From: Erinaceus europaeus
Lineage: Eukaryota; Chordata; Mammalia; Eulipotyphla; Erinaceidae
Assembly (NCBI RefSeq): GCF_950295315.1
Contig: NC_080175.1
Location: forward strand, 71,369,109-71,433,108
Length of the DNA stretch: 64,000 nt
Direction of reading: 5' to 3'
The notes beneath the pieces were generated by a model that did not search any database, was not told where the DNA came from, and worked only from the letters and a program-made list of their open reading frames with translations. A program made the translations under genes and the position numbers. This document shows positions 34,726 through 45,754 of this stretch, piece after piece; within the stretch, counting starts at the first letter, position 1; each line of letters opens with the position of its first letter.

Positions 34726-36109
34726 ATGAGTATGGGATGATCCCATTCATCAACAGAAGTTGAGAAAGAAGAACAGAAAGGGAAACTAAAAGCAGGACTT
34801 GACTAAATTTGGTGTAGGGCACCAAAGTAAAAACTCTGGGTTGAGGGTAAGGGTGGATATTTGGCTTACCGGGGCGGTGGGGTGGTGGGAGTTGGGTGGG
34901 ATGGATCATAGTCTTTTGGTGGTGGGAATTGTGTTTATGTACACTCCTATTAATTTGTAGTCATATAAATTACTATTTAATTAATATGAGAGGGGAAAAA
35001 TTGATTGTATGTCTTAAACTTTTTAAAGCACAGACTGAATCTTTTTAATACATAGGATGAGTCTTTGATATGTTGACTGTCTCAAAAGCCTAGGCCATGG
35101 AGAACAGAAGCAACCGGTGGCACAGCTATATATAAGATGTTGGGTATTATACAGTAAATCCTAACAAAGGACTTTTCAAAGTTAACCCAGTCACCAAATA
35201 ATGTGATGATAACAATAACTATCCATTGTCTTCTTGAACCCTAAGAAAGCAGGAACCTCACATTTCCACTATAGAGCCTATATTTCTCCCAGTCCTAGAA
35301 CCTTACGGTAGGGTGCACTTTCCTGCATGCTTCTCTCAATTCATATCAAATAATATTTCATCTGCTGATCACAACCTAATAAACACAACGAGTGCCTCCT
35401 CAACATGCTTCACTTCAGACTGTGTCCAAAGAGTTCAGGTGTGGAATGACAAACCTTCAGTTTCATTACTCAGGTGAGACCTTTCCTTTCATAGTATACT
35501 CTAATTTCATCCCAGGTGGTTCACTTCCTAACAAAGTCCCAAAACGTAGATATAGACCAGGTTCCAGGAGATAGAGCATATGTTCACATGTATCCATAAA
35601 CTACGGCAAAATATATACCTGAAAGCAAAAGTACACTATAGTCTGCAGTGATTACCCTCCAACATTTCATCTGCCCTATTCCAGCCTTTAGGTCCATAAT
35701 TATTCAACAATATGTTTGTCTTTGTATGTTAACTCTCTTTTCAGCCACCATGTTCCAGATGCCAGCATGATGCCAACCAGACTTCCCTGGACAGGCGACC
35801 CCACCAATATGTCCTGGAACTCTGCTTCCCCAGAGACCCACCCTACTAGGGAAAGAGATAGGCAGACTGGGAGTATGGATTGACCAGTTAACGCCCATGT
35901 TCAGTGGGAAAGCAATTACAGAAGCCAGACCTTCCACCTTCTGCAACCCACAATGATCTTGGGTCCATACTCACAGAGGGATAATGAATGGGAAAGCTAT
36001 CAGGGGAGGGGATGGTATATAAAGATTTGGTGGTGGGAATTGTGTAGAGTTGTACCCCTCCTATCCTATGGTTTTGTTAATGTCTCCCTTTTTAAATAAA
36101 TAAATAAAT
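34726..36109 (+). other. L1 long-type 3' UTR, complete
   Basis: Follows ORF2 with no break, which shows that the dispersed 'GGAAGCAATTACAGAAGCC' type repeats in this window are L1 3' UTR pieces. It runs about 1.38 kb to the terminus GGTGGTGGGAATTGTGTAG...CTATGGTTTTGTTAATG and an AAAT tail. No X' module is present. Confidence 0.88.
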
Positions 36110-36369
36110 AAGGACACTAGGAATTTTGTCAACAGGTAGCAAAACACTAACCAGCAAATTCAGGGCTAGGGAATCATTGCAGTTCAGTGGAGAGAGTATA
36201 GAAAGAATTAGTCGGTGGTAGAGAAAAGTAGACAAAAATGAAGTTATATGTAAAACACAATTATGAAATTAGAAGTCTCCATAAGGTGTTTTCATACTCA
36301 CAGAGAAAAGTGAGTATGAAAACTAGTGGCATTTTAGAAAAGGGATGGATTCTGTCCACTCATTTAAAA

Positions 36370-37030
36370 AAAATTTTATTTACAAAAATGAAACACCGAA
36401 AAACAATAGGACAAGAGGGATACCACTCCACACAATTCCCACCACCAGAACTCTATATCCCACCCCTTCCCCTGATAGCTTTCCTATTGTTTAACCCTCT
36501 GTGAGTATGGACCCAGGGTCATTACAGGGTGCAGAAGGTGGAGGTCTGGCCTCTGTAATTGCTTCCCAGCTGAACATGGGCTTTGGCAGGTAGGTCCATA
36601 CTCTCAGCCTCTCTCTTTCCCTAGTGGAGCAGAGCTCTGGGGAAGCAGGGCTCTAAGACACATTGGTGGAGTCGTACGTGTCCAGGGAGGTCCTTTTGAC
36701 ATCATGTTAGCATCTGGACCTTGGTGGCTGAAAAAGAGTTAACATATAAAGTTAAACAAATTTTTGACTAATTATGACCCTAAAGGCTGGAATATTGCAG
36801 ATGAAGATTTGGGGTCTCCATTGTGAAGATAGCTAGTAGGCCTATTTTAGTTATATGCCAAAAGGTCCATGACTATACTAGTTTTTTCCTGAGTCTGACC
36901 TCTGATATGCAGGTATACCCAAATTATTGTCTGGGGAGATGATGTCATCGATGGAAAAAGGACTAGAAAACTGGATCAGGGAAGAGGGTAGCTCCCAAAT
37001 ATGGGAAAGGTGCATAAAAATTATTGCATT
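36370..37030 (-). mobile_element. L1 long-type 3' UTR, 5'-truncated
   Basis: Minus-strand terminus at 36380-36500, then through the Y module to about 37020 (ATATGGGAAAGGTGC). No ORF2. Confidence 0.8.
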
Positions 37031-37034
37031 CATT

Positions 37035-37330
37035 TTTTATTGGGCAATTGGATTGTTTCTGCATGTGTCTGTGACTAATAGTTCTGCTCTGAACACGTGG
37101 GTGCATAGAGCTCTTTAGGGATGTGTTTTGGCTCTTTGGCTAGATCCCTAGGAGACTAGTTGCTGGATAGTTTGGCAGGTTCATTTCCAGTGTTTGGAGG
37201 ATTCTCTAAATTATTTTCTACTGAAACAGTTACTGTTTGCATTCACACAGTGTAGAAGCATTACTTTTTGGTAAAGGCCATTCTCAGAGGAGTGAAATTA
37301 TTGCAAATGACAGAATTGTCATTACTGTGA
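37035..37330 (-). mobile_element. old L1 ORF2 C-terminal fragment
   Basis: Minus-strand matches to L1 C-terminal coding sequence: the TTGCTGGATAGTTTGGCAGG (gapped YPKD-like region), CTCAGAGGAGTGA and TAATATCCCACTATA (YYS/A) segments are visible. Highly diverged. Confidence 0.6.
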
Positions 37331-37334
37331 CTGA

Positions 37335-37440
37335 ATAATATCCCACTATATAGTATGTACATATATCACATACTATATATGATACGTACTATATACATAC
37401 TACACTCATATGTTTGTACACGATACACTGTATGTATCTA
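37335..37440. repeat. AT-rich stretch with overlapping palindromes
   Basis: TACTATATATGATACGTACTATATACATACTAC-type sequence (dyads around TATATA and GTAC). Could fold into hairpins. It interrupts no gene. Confidence 0.6.
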
Positions 37441-39312
37441 TAATCTACATCAACAACTATGCTTATTTAAATATTCTTGGAGGTCTGCTTACTGGTGAAT
37501 ACCATCTATGTTGTTATGAAACTTCTTTTTTTATTTATAAATAAAAAGGAAACCTTGACTAAACCATAGGATAAGAGGGGTAGACTTCCACACAGTTCCC
37601 ACCACCAGAATATTGTATTCCATCCCTCCCCTGATAGCTTTCCTATTCTTTAACCCTCATTGTGGGATGCAGATGGTGGAAGGTCTGGCTTCTTTAATTG
37701 CTTCCCTGCTGAACATGGGCGTTGACTGGTCAATCCATACTCCCAGCCTGCCTCTCCCTTTCCCTAGTAGGGTGGGGCTCTGGGGAAGTGGAGCTCCAGG
37801 ACACATTGGTGGGGTCACCTGTCCAGGGAAGTCTGGTAAGCATCATGCTAGCATCTGAAACCTGGTGGCTGAAAAGAGAGTTAACATACAAAGCCAAACA
37901 AATTGTTGACCAATCATGAACCTAAAGGCTGCAATGGTGCAGATGAAGAGTTGGGGTGGGGGTCCTCCATTTTGTAGATAGCTAGTAGGCCTATTTTAAT
38001 TATACTGCAAAGGGCCTGTGGGTACACTAGTTTTTGTTTTTGTTTTTTCTTTTTTTTACCCCCTGAGCCTGAAATCTGATATGCAGGTGGATCCAAGTTT
38101 TATCTGAGGAGATGATGTCATGGCTGGAAAAAGGAACAGAAAGCTGGATCAAGGAAGACAGTAGCTCCCTAATATGGGAAAGGGGTATAAATATTATTGA
38201 TTGTAAACCTCATCAATTTGATTTGGTCTAGGGCCCATATTCAGCTAAGTAACCTATGTGACTTCTGCATCCCTGTGGATCTGAGCTCACATTCTGTGGT
38301 CATGAATAGAAACATTCCAAGCTGCCCCAATATTAACCCATCTTCCTCAGGTGTAGCATAGAGTATGTCGTCCATCCTCTGAAGGGAGGATGTAATATTC
38401 TCTACTGTTGTTGATTCAAGTTGAGGACAAGTTCCTATGGGGGGGGGGCACAAAGAGGTCTATTATTGTGTTGTTACTGACAGAGATCACCTTAAAAATA
38501 GAGAGAGGAATTTATTTGAGGTCTAGGCCCATCATGTCTGTCTGGAAATCTCAGGACTCCCCGAATAGGCCCCAGCTGATAGGGTGTCCTGGTAGTGACT
38601 AAAGAGTCATCATTATAATATGCCAGTCCTTTGCCCTTATTCAGCTTTTGCAGTCCTTGCTTTGCTAATGTTAGCTTTAGAGTGAGAGAGAAAACTCTAT
38701 AATAGGAAGTATGTGAGGAGGGTATCTAAGTCTAATTAGATACTATTTCATTAGGAACTTTATACTGACTCATTGCAGATTATTGTGTACTTTTGATTTC
38801 AGGTATATATTTTGCCCTAATTTATGGCTACATGTGAACATATGATTTACCTCACGGGACTTGGTCTATATCTAGGTTTTTGGACTTTGTTAGGAAATGA
38901 ACCATCTGGAATAGAATTAGAGAATACTATGAAAAGAAAGTTCTCACTTGAGTAATAAGGGTGAAGTGTTGGCATTCAAAGCTTGGCGTTTCTGGACACA
39001 GTCTGAAGGGAAGCATGCTGAGGTGATACTTGTTGCACTGATTAGGTTGGGATTGGCAGATGCAGTATCATTTGGTATGAAATAAGAGAAGCATGCAGGA
39101 AAGTGAGCCTCAACCTAGAGGTTCTAGGACTGGGGAAAATATAGGTTCTATAGAGGAAGCAGAAGGTTCCTGCTGTCTTAGGGTTAATAAGACAATAGAT
39201 AGTTATTGCTATAATCACATTATTGGTCAGTTAGGCTAACTTTGAAAAATCCCTTTGTTAGGATATGCTGTATCATATACAACATCACCATAATTTATGT
39301 CCTTTGACATTA

Positions 39313-39735
39313 CTAATAGATCCAAAAGTCTAACAAGCACATGAAAAATTGCTCCAGGTAACTGATTTTCTGAGAAATGCAAATAAAGACAACATTGAGA
39401 TACCACCTCACTCCTGTGAGAATGGCATACATCAAAAATGACAGCAGAAACAAATGCTGGAGAGGATGTGGGAACAGAGGAACTCTTCTGCACTGCTGGT
39501 GGGAATGTAAACTGGTCCAGCCTCTGTGGAGAGCAGTCTGGAGAATTCTCACAAGGCTAGACATGGACCTTCCATATGACCCAGCAATCCCTCTCCTGGG
39601 GATATACCCCAATGACTTCATAACATCCAACCAAAAAGATATGTGTACACCTATGTTCATAGCAGCACAATTTGTAATAGCTAAAATCTGGAAGCAACCT
39701 AGGTGCCTAACAACAGACGAGTGGCTGAGAAAACT

Positions 39736-39807
<72 letters not shown>

Positions 39808-39893
39808 AAGGAATACTCTGCAGCTATTAAGAACAATGAACCTACCTTCTCTGACCCATCTTGAATGGAGCTAGAAGGAATTATGTTAAGTGA
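39313..39893 (+). pseudogene. L1 ORF2 C-terminal fragment
   Basis: Open 39377-39739: [20 protein letters not shown], the Cys motif CWRGCG...LHCWWEC, and [10 protein letters not shown]. Just after residues DEWLRKL the (AT)n expansion at 39739-39805 replaces the GGGATATATAC of normal L1, after which AATACTCTGCAGCTATTAAG continues the protein. Only the last roughly 190 residues of ORF2 are represented. Confidence 0.85.
39739..39805 (+). repeat. (AT)n microsatellite inside L1 ORF2
   Basis: About 33 perfect AT units that grew from a GGATATATACAC in ORF2 (compare 34608-34620). Confidence 0.95.
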
Positions 39894-40299
39894 GCTAAGT
39901 CAGAAAGATAAAGATGAGTATGGCATGATCCCACTCATCAACAGAAGTTGAGAAAGAAAAACAGAAAGGGAAACTCAAGCCAGGATCTGACTAAATTTGT
40001 AGTAGGGTACCAAAGTAAAAACCCGAGAATGAGGGTGAGGGTAGATGTTTGGCTTCCCGGGGCGGGGGCTGGGGGAGAAATGGGATGGGACACAATCTTT
40101 TGGTGGTGAAAATAGTGTTTATGTACACTCCTATTGATTTTTAGTAATATAAATCACTATTTAATTAATATGAGGGGGAAAACTATATGTCTCGAGCTTT
40201 TTAAAGCACAGACTGAGTCTTTTTAATACATAGGCTGAGTCTTTAATATGTTTTTCGACTTCTTAATAAGTTTGATTGTGGAGTTAGACACTGCAATGT

Positions 40300-40465
40300 A
40301 GTGGTCTAGGAGGTGGTGCACTTGATAAAGCACTGGATTCTCAAGCACGAGGTCCCCAGTTCAATCCCCAGCAGCACATGTACCATAGTGATGTCTGGTT
40401 CTTTCTCTCTCTCTTCCTATCTCTCTCATAAATAAATAAATAAATAAATCCTCAAAAAACTTTAA
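40300..40465 (+). mobile_element. SINE, family C
   Basis: GGAGGTGGTGCACTTGATAAAG head, AGTTCAATCCCCAGC B-box region, CTCTCTCTTCC and an (AAAT)n tail. Confidence 0.82.
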
Positions 40466-40469
40466 AAAA

Positions 40470-40889
40470 AGAAACTGTGATGCATTAAAATAAATTTAAA
40501 GCTTTAAAAGAGAAAGCATTAAATTAAATTTAAATGATGCAGTTGCTCCAGAGAAATAGTGGTTAATCTTATAAGATCCCATAGGAATATATGTATTTTA
40601 TATAGATAAATATTACATGTCTTCACACTCTGTATAAATATTATTATATGTCCACACTACATATGCTGGAATATTATCTATTATTATAAATAATATTATA
40701 AACAAGGAAATCCATTCATTTGCAATAGCATCAACATAAATTTAAGGCATTATGGTAAGTGAAAGACTATTATATGTATATTTTCAATTTTGAGTATATA
40801 TTAATTAACCTGAACTGTTCACCTCTTGGCTACTGGAATCATAGTACAGTACATACTGAGATACAAATTAAGCCATAAACAAGTACTTC
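40470..40889. other. no gene seen
   Basis: AT-rich with no recognised element. Confidence 0.5.
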
Positions 40890-40900
40890 TCAAGTCTTTT

Positions 40901-41200
40901 TTTAAATCTTATTTTTAAGTGTTGTCTTTTTATTTATTTGTTCCCTTTTTTGTTGCCCTTGTTGTTTTATTGTTGTAGTTATTGCTGTAGTTATTGATGT
41001 CATCATTGTTGGATAGGATGGAGAGAGGAGGGGAAGACAGAGAGGGAAAGAGAAAGATAGACACCTGCAGACCTGCTTCACCGCCTGTGAAGCGACTCCC
41101 CTGCAGGTGGGAAGCCCCATGCTTGAAACAGGATCATCATGCTGGTCCTTGGGCTTTCTGCCACATGCGCTTAACCCTCTGCACTACCGCCCAACTCCCT
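40901..41200 (-). mobile_element. tRNA-derived SINE, family A
   Basis: Full-length minus copy. TSD TCAAGTCTTTT (40890-40900 and 41201-41211), perfect. Confidence 0.92.
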
Positions 41201-41489
41201 TCAAGTCTTTTCTTGAATCATATTGACTACAGACCAAATAGATAAACAGTGTAATCAACTTAGGTGAGACTTATCCCCGTTGCATTAATGAAAAGATATG
41301 TGAAGTCACATAATAAAACCATGAATGTAGGAAAATGAACTATTTCTGGATGTTTTAATAATATTTGATTTTCATAATGTGTTAGAACTACTAGAACAAT
41401 TTGTCTTTGATTATCTTTGCTTTCCTTTTATGTGATGAACCTCATTCTGCATTCTATTACTAAGCCACCTTTATGATTCTATTTCACTT

Positions 41490-41777
41490 TTTCTTTTTTT
41501 TTTTTTGTCTCTGGGGTTATCACTGGGGCTCAGTGCCTGCACTATGAATCCACTTCTGATGTACTTTTTTTTTGTTTGGGGGGCATCTATTTTACTGGAT
41601 AGAACTGAGAGAAATTGAGGGGGGTAGAGAGGGAGAAAGATAGACACCTGCTGACCTGCTTCACTGATTGTGAACCATCCTCGGTGAGCCTGGAGCTCAA
41701 ACCTGGATCCTTGCTGGGAGTCCTTGATCTTAGAATGATACACACTGAAAACTAGTGCACCACATCTTGGCCCCTAT
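41490..41777 (-). mobile_element. old SINE, long form (minus)
   Basis: GGGGTTATCACTGGGGCTCAG, a GGATAGAACTGAGAGAAATTG body and GGAGCTCAAACCTGGATCC. It is diverged and an insertion of about 10 bp is visible near 41575. Confidence 0.75.
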
Positions 41778-41960
41778 TTCATATACTTTCAAGAGAGAGA
41801 AAGTTTTAGAGGGAGAGACATAGAGTCACTGCTTTGCCATCCACAGATTATCTACCACTTGTTTTTGTCTTTGCTGCTTTTGTGAGGTGCTTGAAAGAAG
41901 ATTCACTATCTCATTCATGCATTCTATCAGCTAAACCACCTTCCAGGCCTTCCCCCCAAA
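41778..41960 (-). mobile_element. old SINE remnant
   Basis: GAGAGAGAAAG, TCACTGCTTTGCCATC and AACCACCTTCCAGGCC resemble a decayed family B or D head on the minus strand. Confidence 0.5.
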
Positions 41961-42219
41961 AGGCATCATTTAGTTCCTTTTTTTTTTTTTTTTGGCTTTT
42001 ACCATCCAGCGATGTAATAAGTAAATAGCTGTGGTGACAGTAGTATAGATTCCATTCATTAATCTACTAAGATTTTCAAATTTGAAATTCCAAATTGCAT
42101 CTGGGTTGATTGAAATAAGCAAATTATTTTCACAGTGAGTTATTTCTCACCTGGCAATGCATTTTGATAAAAGAACATCTGTAAGTATTTATATAGTTCT
42201 CTTCTGTTTTGTTTTTTCC

Positions 42220-42550
42220 CAGAGTACTGTTCACTTCTTTGGCTTATGGTGGTGCTGAGGACTGAACCTGGGAACTCTGACCTCTGGGAACTTAGGCATG
42301 AAAGTGGGATGCATTGGATCGACCTTCTCGTGGTGCATCCCGTGAGTACCCATTCATTGGGGAAACTGACGATCCTTCCTAGCCGACTGAATCCACATGG
42401 ATCCCAGTCACTTTCAAAGCCAGCAACAAGCAGCTCCTGACAGCTTTCAACCTGACGCTGTTGACTGGCTACGGAAGAAGGGCAAACGCTAGAAGAAGAA
42501 GAAGAAGGCATGAAAGTCTGTTGCATGGTGCTATTTCTCCCAACCAAAAT
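42220..42550 (-). mobile_element. old SINE family D, split by an insertion
   Basis: The flanks TGGTGGTGCTGAGGACTGAACC (42248-42269) and CATGGTGCTATTTCTCCC (42525-42542) belong to one family D copy. The 202-bp insertion 42306-42507 sits between them. Confidence 0.65.
42306..42507 (+). mobile_element. unfamiliar 202-bp retroelement with GAA tail
   Basis: The insert is bounded by a perfect 10-bp TSD, GCATGAAAGT (42296-42305 and 42508-42517), and sits inside an old SINE. Its own sequence is GC-richer than its neighbours and contains CpGs. It ends in (GAA)5 directly before the TSD, where L1 and the local SINEs would have poly-A or AAAT. A frame just before the tail can be read as DAVDWLRKKGKR then stop, which may be the last codons of an RT element. 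No Pol III A/B box is obvious. I do not recognise it as any other repeat here. It is either the 3' end of a non-LTR element with a GAA tail, or a SINE that shares one. Confidence 0.7.
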
Positions 42551-42897
42551 GTCTTATTTTAAAAATTATTATTTCAGAGCACCAGTCAATTCTCCTATAA
42601 TATGAGTAATGTACAGTTTTGTGCATATCAGTAAAGTTCTCTTTTAATGACTTCTTAAATCACATTAACCAGCATGAAATTAGAAATTATTTAAAATCTC
42701 ATTTTCACAAATGTGTGTATGTGCATACATACATAATCTCTTGAGTGTTTTAGATCTTCAATTCTCATTTCAGTTTTACTTTGAGTACTATTAAAGTCTA
42801 TCAACTAATTCCCCTATTTGTACTATTATAGTTATCTCATTCCCACATCTCTCTTTGGCTGTAAATACAGTTAATTAAATTTTACAAGTATTTTTAA

Positions 42898-43300
42898 ATT
42901 TTTTGAAAAATTTCTTTATTGAGGGATTAATGGTTTACAGTTGAAAATAAAATACATCGTGTGTAAGGATCCAGGTTTGAGTCTCCCTTCCCCACCTGCT
43001 GGGGGAAAGCTTTGCAAGTGGTGAAGTAGGGCTGTAGGTGTCTCTCTGTCTCTCTCCCTCTCTATAGCCACCTTCCCTCTCAATTTCTGGCTCTCTCTAT
43101 CCAATAAATAAAGATAATAAAATAATTAAAGTAAAATAAAATAAAATAGTTTTTATGTGCAAAGCATTTCCCTGTTTTCCACATAACAATTCAACCCCTA
43201 CTAGATCCTCCCCTGTCATGATCCGGGACCTGAACCCTCCCCCAACCCTAGAGTCTTTTACTTTAGTGCAGTAAATCAACTCCTATAGGTACTTATTTAT
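42898..43300 (-). mobile_element. L1 3' UTR with a nested SINE
   Basis: 42898-42945 and 43140-43300 are minus-strand L1 3' UTR (TTTATTGAGGGATTAATGG; CCTAGAGTCTTTTACTTTAG). A family B SINE sits between them. Confidence 0.65.
42955..43130 (+). mobile_element. SINE family B
   Basis: GGATCCAGGTTTGAGTC, CCCCACCTGCTGGGGGAAAGC and pyrimidine body, then ATCCAATAAATAAAG. Flanking AAAATAAAATA copies may be the TSD. The 5' part of the head is missing. Confidence 0.75.
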
Positions 43301-43304
43301 TTAG

Positions 43305-44640
43305 AGCTTTATTGAGTAATGGTTTATAGTATAGTTTTATTTTCATCACTCCTATCAACAAAGGTCTGTGTCCCCACCCCTACCACCATAGATGACCACC
43401 ATAAGGTCTCCCACAGTCTTAGAGATTGGCAGGGTTTTTTCTTTTTTCATATTCATATGTTCAATTCTCCATATTATACATGAGTGAAACCATTCTGCAG
43501 TTGTTCTTTACCTCCTTCCTTGTTTCACTTGGCAAAATCTTCTCCCATCCACTTTATCCCGAAGAACACGATATCCCTTTTACATTGCTGATAGTACAGC
43601 TCCATTGAGTATATGTCCTGTAACTTTTTTATCCAGTCATCTGTCAAAGGGCATTTTAATTATTTCCAACTTTTTACTATTGTGAATAAAGCCACTATGA
43701 ACATGGGGGTGGTGCATATATACCTTCTAATCTGTGTTATTATATCTTTTGGGTAAATGCCTAGGAGTGGAATTGCTGGATCATAAGGTACTTCCATTTG
43801 TTTTTGCTTAAGGATTCTCCATAATATCTGCATAATGGCTGTACTAATTTGTACTCCCACCAGCAATGCTGCAGAATTTCTCTATATATCTTCTCCAGTA
43901 CTTATCTTCTCTTGTTTTATTGATATAGTCCATACTCACAGGTTTGAAGTGGAATCTCAACATGGTTTTAATTTGCATTTCTCTAGCAATGAGTGTATTG
44001 GAGCATTTCCACATATGTCTATGGGGCATGTGTATCTTTTCTTTACAGAACTCTCTATTCATATCTTCAGTCCACTTTTTTATTGGGCTTTTCTATTTGT
44101 AATTTTCTTTTCAAGTGTAGAAGATTTTCAATTTGATATAATCCCATTTGGTAAAGAGGCCATACCTGCCCAATGAAGAAGATACTGTCTCTTTAGCAAA
44201 TAGTATTGGGTGTATTGGACAATCAAATGTAGAAAACATAAAACTAGACTACTACCTAACATCATGCACCAAAATAATTAACTCAAGATAGATCAAAGAT
44301 TTGGATATTAAACCTAAAACTATAAAATTCATAGAAGAACAAATCAGTGCAATGTAACATTTCAGGTAGGACCTTAACTTTAAAGAAGTATTTGGAGACT
44401 CTACCCAGGAACAAGGGGAACAAAAACATAAATGAATAAATGGGACTATATCAAATTGAAAATCTTCAACACATAAAAAAAAACTCCATAAGAATAAACA
44501 GGAAACCCTGCAAATGAGACAAGATATTTGCATACTATATGTAAGTGGTTGATATCAAACATCCATTAAGAACTCATACAGCTCCACAAAAGGAAACAGA
44601 ACAGCCCAATAAAAATGTTGACTGAAGATATGAATAGATG
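43305..44640 (-). mobile_element. old L1, arms in opposite orientation
   Basis: 43305-44170 on the minus strand is 3' UTR plus ORF2 C-terminus (in frame 43844-44062: MNREFCKEK, then IAREMQIKTMLRFHFKPVSM). 44180-44640 on the plus strand is mid-ORF2 (IKDLDIKPKTIKF region near 44295). About 200 bp of ORF2, around the ATCAAATTGAAAATCTTC segment, occur in both arms in opposite orientation, so it is an inversion with duplication or two insertions. Confidence 0.7.
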
Positions 44641-44649
44641 CTAATATTT

Positions 44650-45088
44650 TTGTAGAGAATAATAAATTTGGTCAGAATGGAGCTTGCTACACTACACATG
44701 AAAGATAAAATAGTGCAAGATATCATTCATCAGCCTAGCAGTGGGGTCTTTAAGATGTGGCAAAATGAACAAAGTCAGGAGCAGCAAGAGGCAAGCAGGT
44801 TGAGTCTTGGGAGTTAAAGGAGATGGTGAGATCTTGTAGACTCTCTAGGTTAAAAAGGAAGGACTTCTCTTATTTAGGAAAACATTGGTACACAGTTGGT
44901 ATAGAGTGCTACGTTCTGTCTACACTTATATATAAAGACTAACTGCTTATAAAGATTATATTACTTAAAGCGTGGAAATAAGTGATCAGGAAATAGTATA
45001 CACCTCAACATATGCAAAGCCTGGGTTTGAGCTCCATCTTAGCACCTAAAGAGAACAGTATATAAAACTATGTAAGTGATCTTCTGCT
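44650..45088. other. no gene seen
   Basis: Contains a possible old L1 or other fragment near 44740-44830, not identified. Confidence 0.4.
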
Positions 45089-45407
45089 TCATTAATATTG
45101 TCTATGTGGGGAGTCGGGCAGGTTAATTAATATTGTCTATGTGGGGAGTGCAGCAGGTTAAGCGCACATGACTCGAAGCACAAGGACGGGCATAAGGATC
45201 CCAGTTAGAGCCTCTGACTCCCTACCTGCAGGGGGGTCACCTCACAAGCGGTGAAGCAGGTGTGCAGGTGTCTATCTCTCTCCCTCTCTGTCTTCCCTTC
45301 TTCTCTCCATTTCTCTCTGTCCTATCTAACAATGACGGCATCAATAATAACAACAATAACTGCAACTACAATAAAAAACAAGGGTAAGTAAAGGGAAAAT
45401 AAATAAA
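45089..45407 (+). mobile_element. SINE family A with duplicated 5' junction
   Basis: Family A body and tail from about 45144 to 45407, with TSD AATATTGTCTATGTG at 45129-45143 and 45408-45422. A 35-bp block holding the left TSD and the first SINE bases is present twice (45091-45125 and 45126-45160). The second copy lost part of the head. Confidence 0.85.
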
Positions 45408-45694
45408 AAATATTGTCTATGTGTTGAAGACTTTTATTAAGTAAAGCAAAGAAGCTATCAGAGCACATGTAACTTACATAAATATTTTGTCAAATTTAGG
45501 AATCAAACAGGAGAGAAAACAAAATGTGTATAACAATAAAAATTGTCAGATTCTTAGTACATTAATTATTATTGTTTGAAATACTTAAAATGACAGTGTA
45601 TTTGAATTTTCTGATTGGCTGACAGTATAAAAGCATATTGGATTAAATGAATAAATGTAACTGTTAGAAGAGCAAGCAGAGAAATAAACCTAGA

Positions 45695-45754
45695 AGAAAC
45701 TCAAATATACTAGTTCTTGCAACCAGAAACTCAAATATACTAGCTCTTGCAACC
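45695..45754 (+). repeat. 30-bp tandem duplication
   Basis: AGAAACTCAAATATACTAGT followed by TCTTGCAACC, two copies with one mismatch. Confidence 0.95.

Larger units (their letters stand above)
28738..36109 (+). mobile_element. composite L1 locus flanked by a 12-bp direct repeat
   Basis: AAGGACACTAGG stands at 28726-28737, just before an L1-type 5' start (GAGCAGAGCCAAGATGG), and again at 36110-36121, just after an L1 3' UTR with AAAT tail. In between lie: 5' UTR (28738-29878), a broken ORF1 (29879 on), an ORF1-ORF2 fusion and a short-type 3' UTR (to 31955), two SINE segments, then a second ORF2 (32317-34725) with the long-type 3' UTR (34726-36109). The inner order is not that of one L1, so nested insertion with deletion, or two insertions, must be invoked. 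Confidence 0.75.
37528..40257 (-). mobile_element. older L1 with 5' inversion, long 3' UTR with X module
   Basis: 37528-39270 on the minus strand is a long-type 3' UTR with Y (37600-38205), X (38206-38760) and Z (38770-39270) modules. From 39313 the orientation flips to plus: ORF2 C-terminus (39313-39893) and proximal 3' UTR to about 40252. About 80 bp of 3' UTR is missing between the arms. ACTTCTT at 37521-37527 and 40258-40264 may be the TSD but is short. Confidence 0.75.

Noticed and set aside
42140..42547. 135-codon open frame on the minus strand
   Set aside because: It runs through the GAA-tailed insertion and the old SINE around it. No known domain, and the frame is antisense to the insert.
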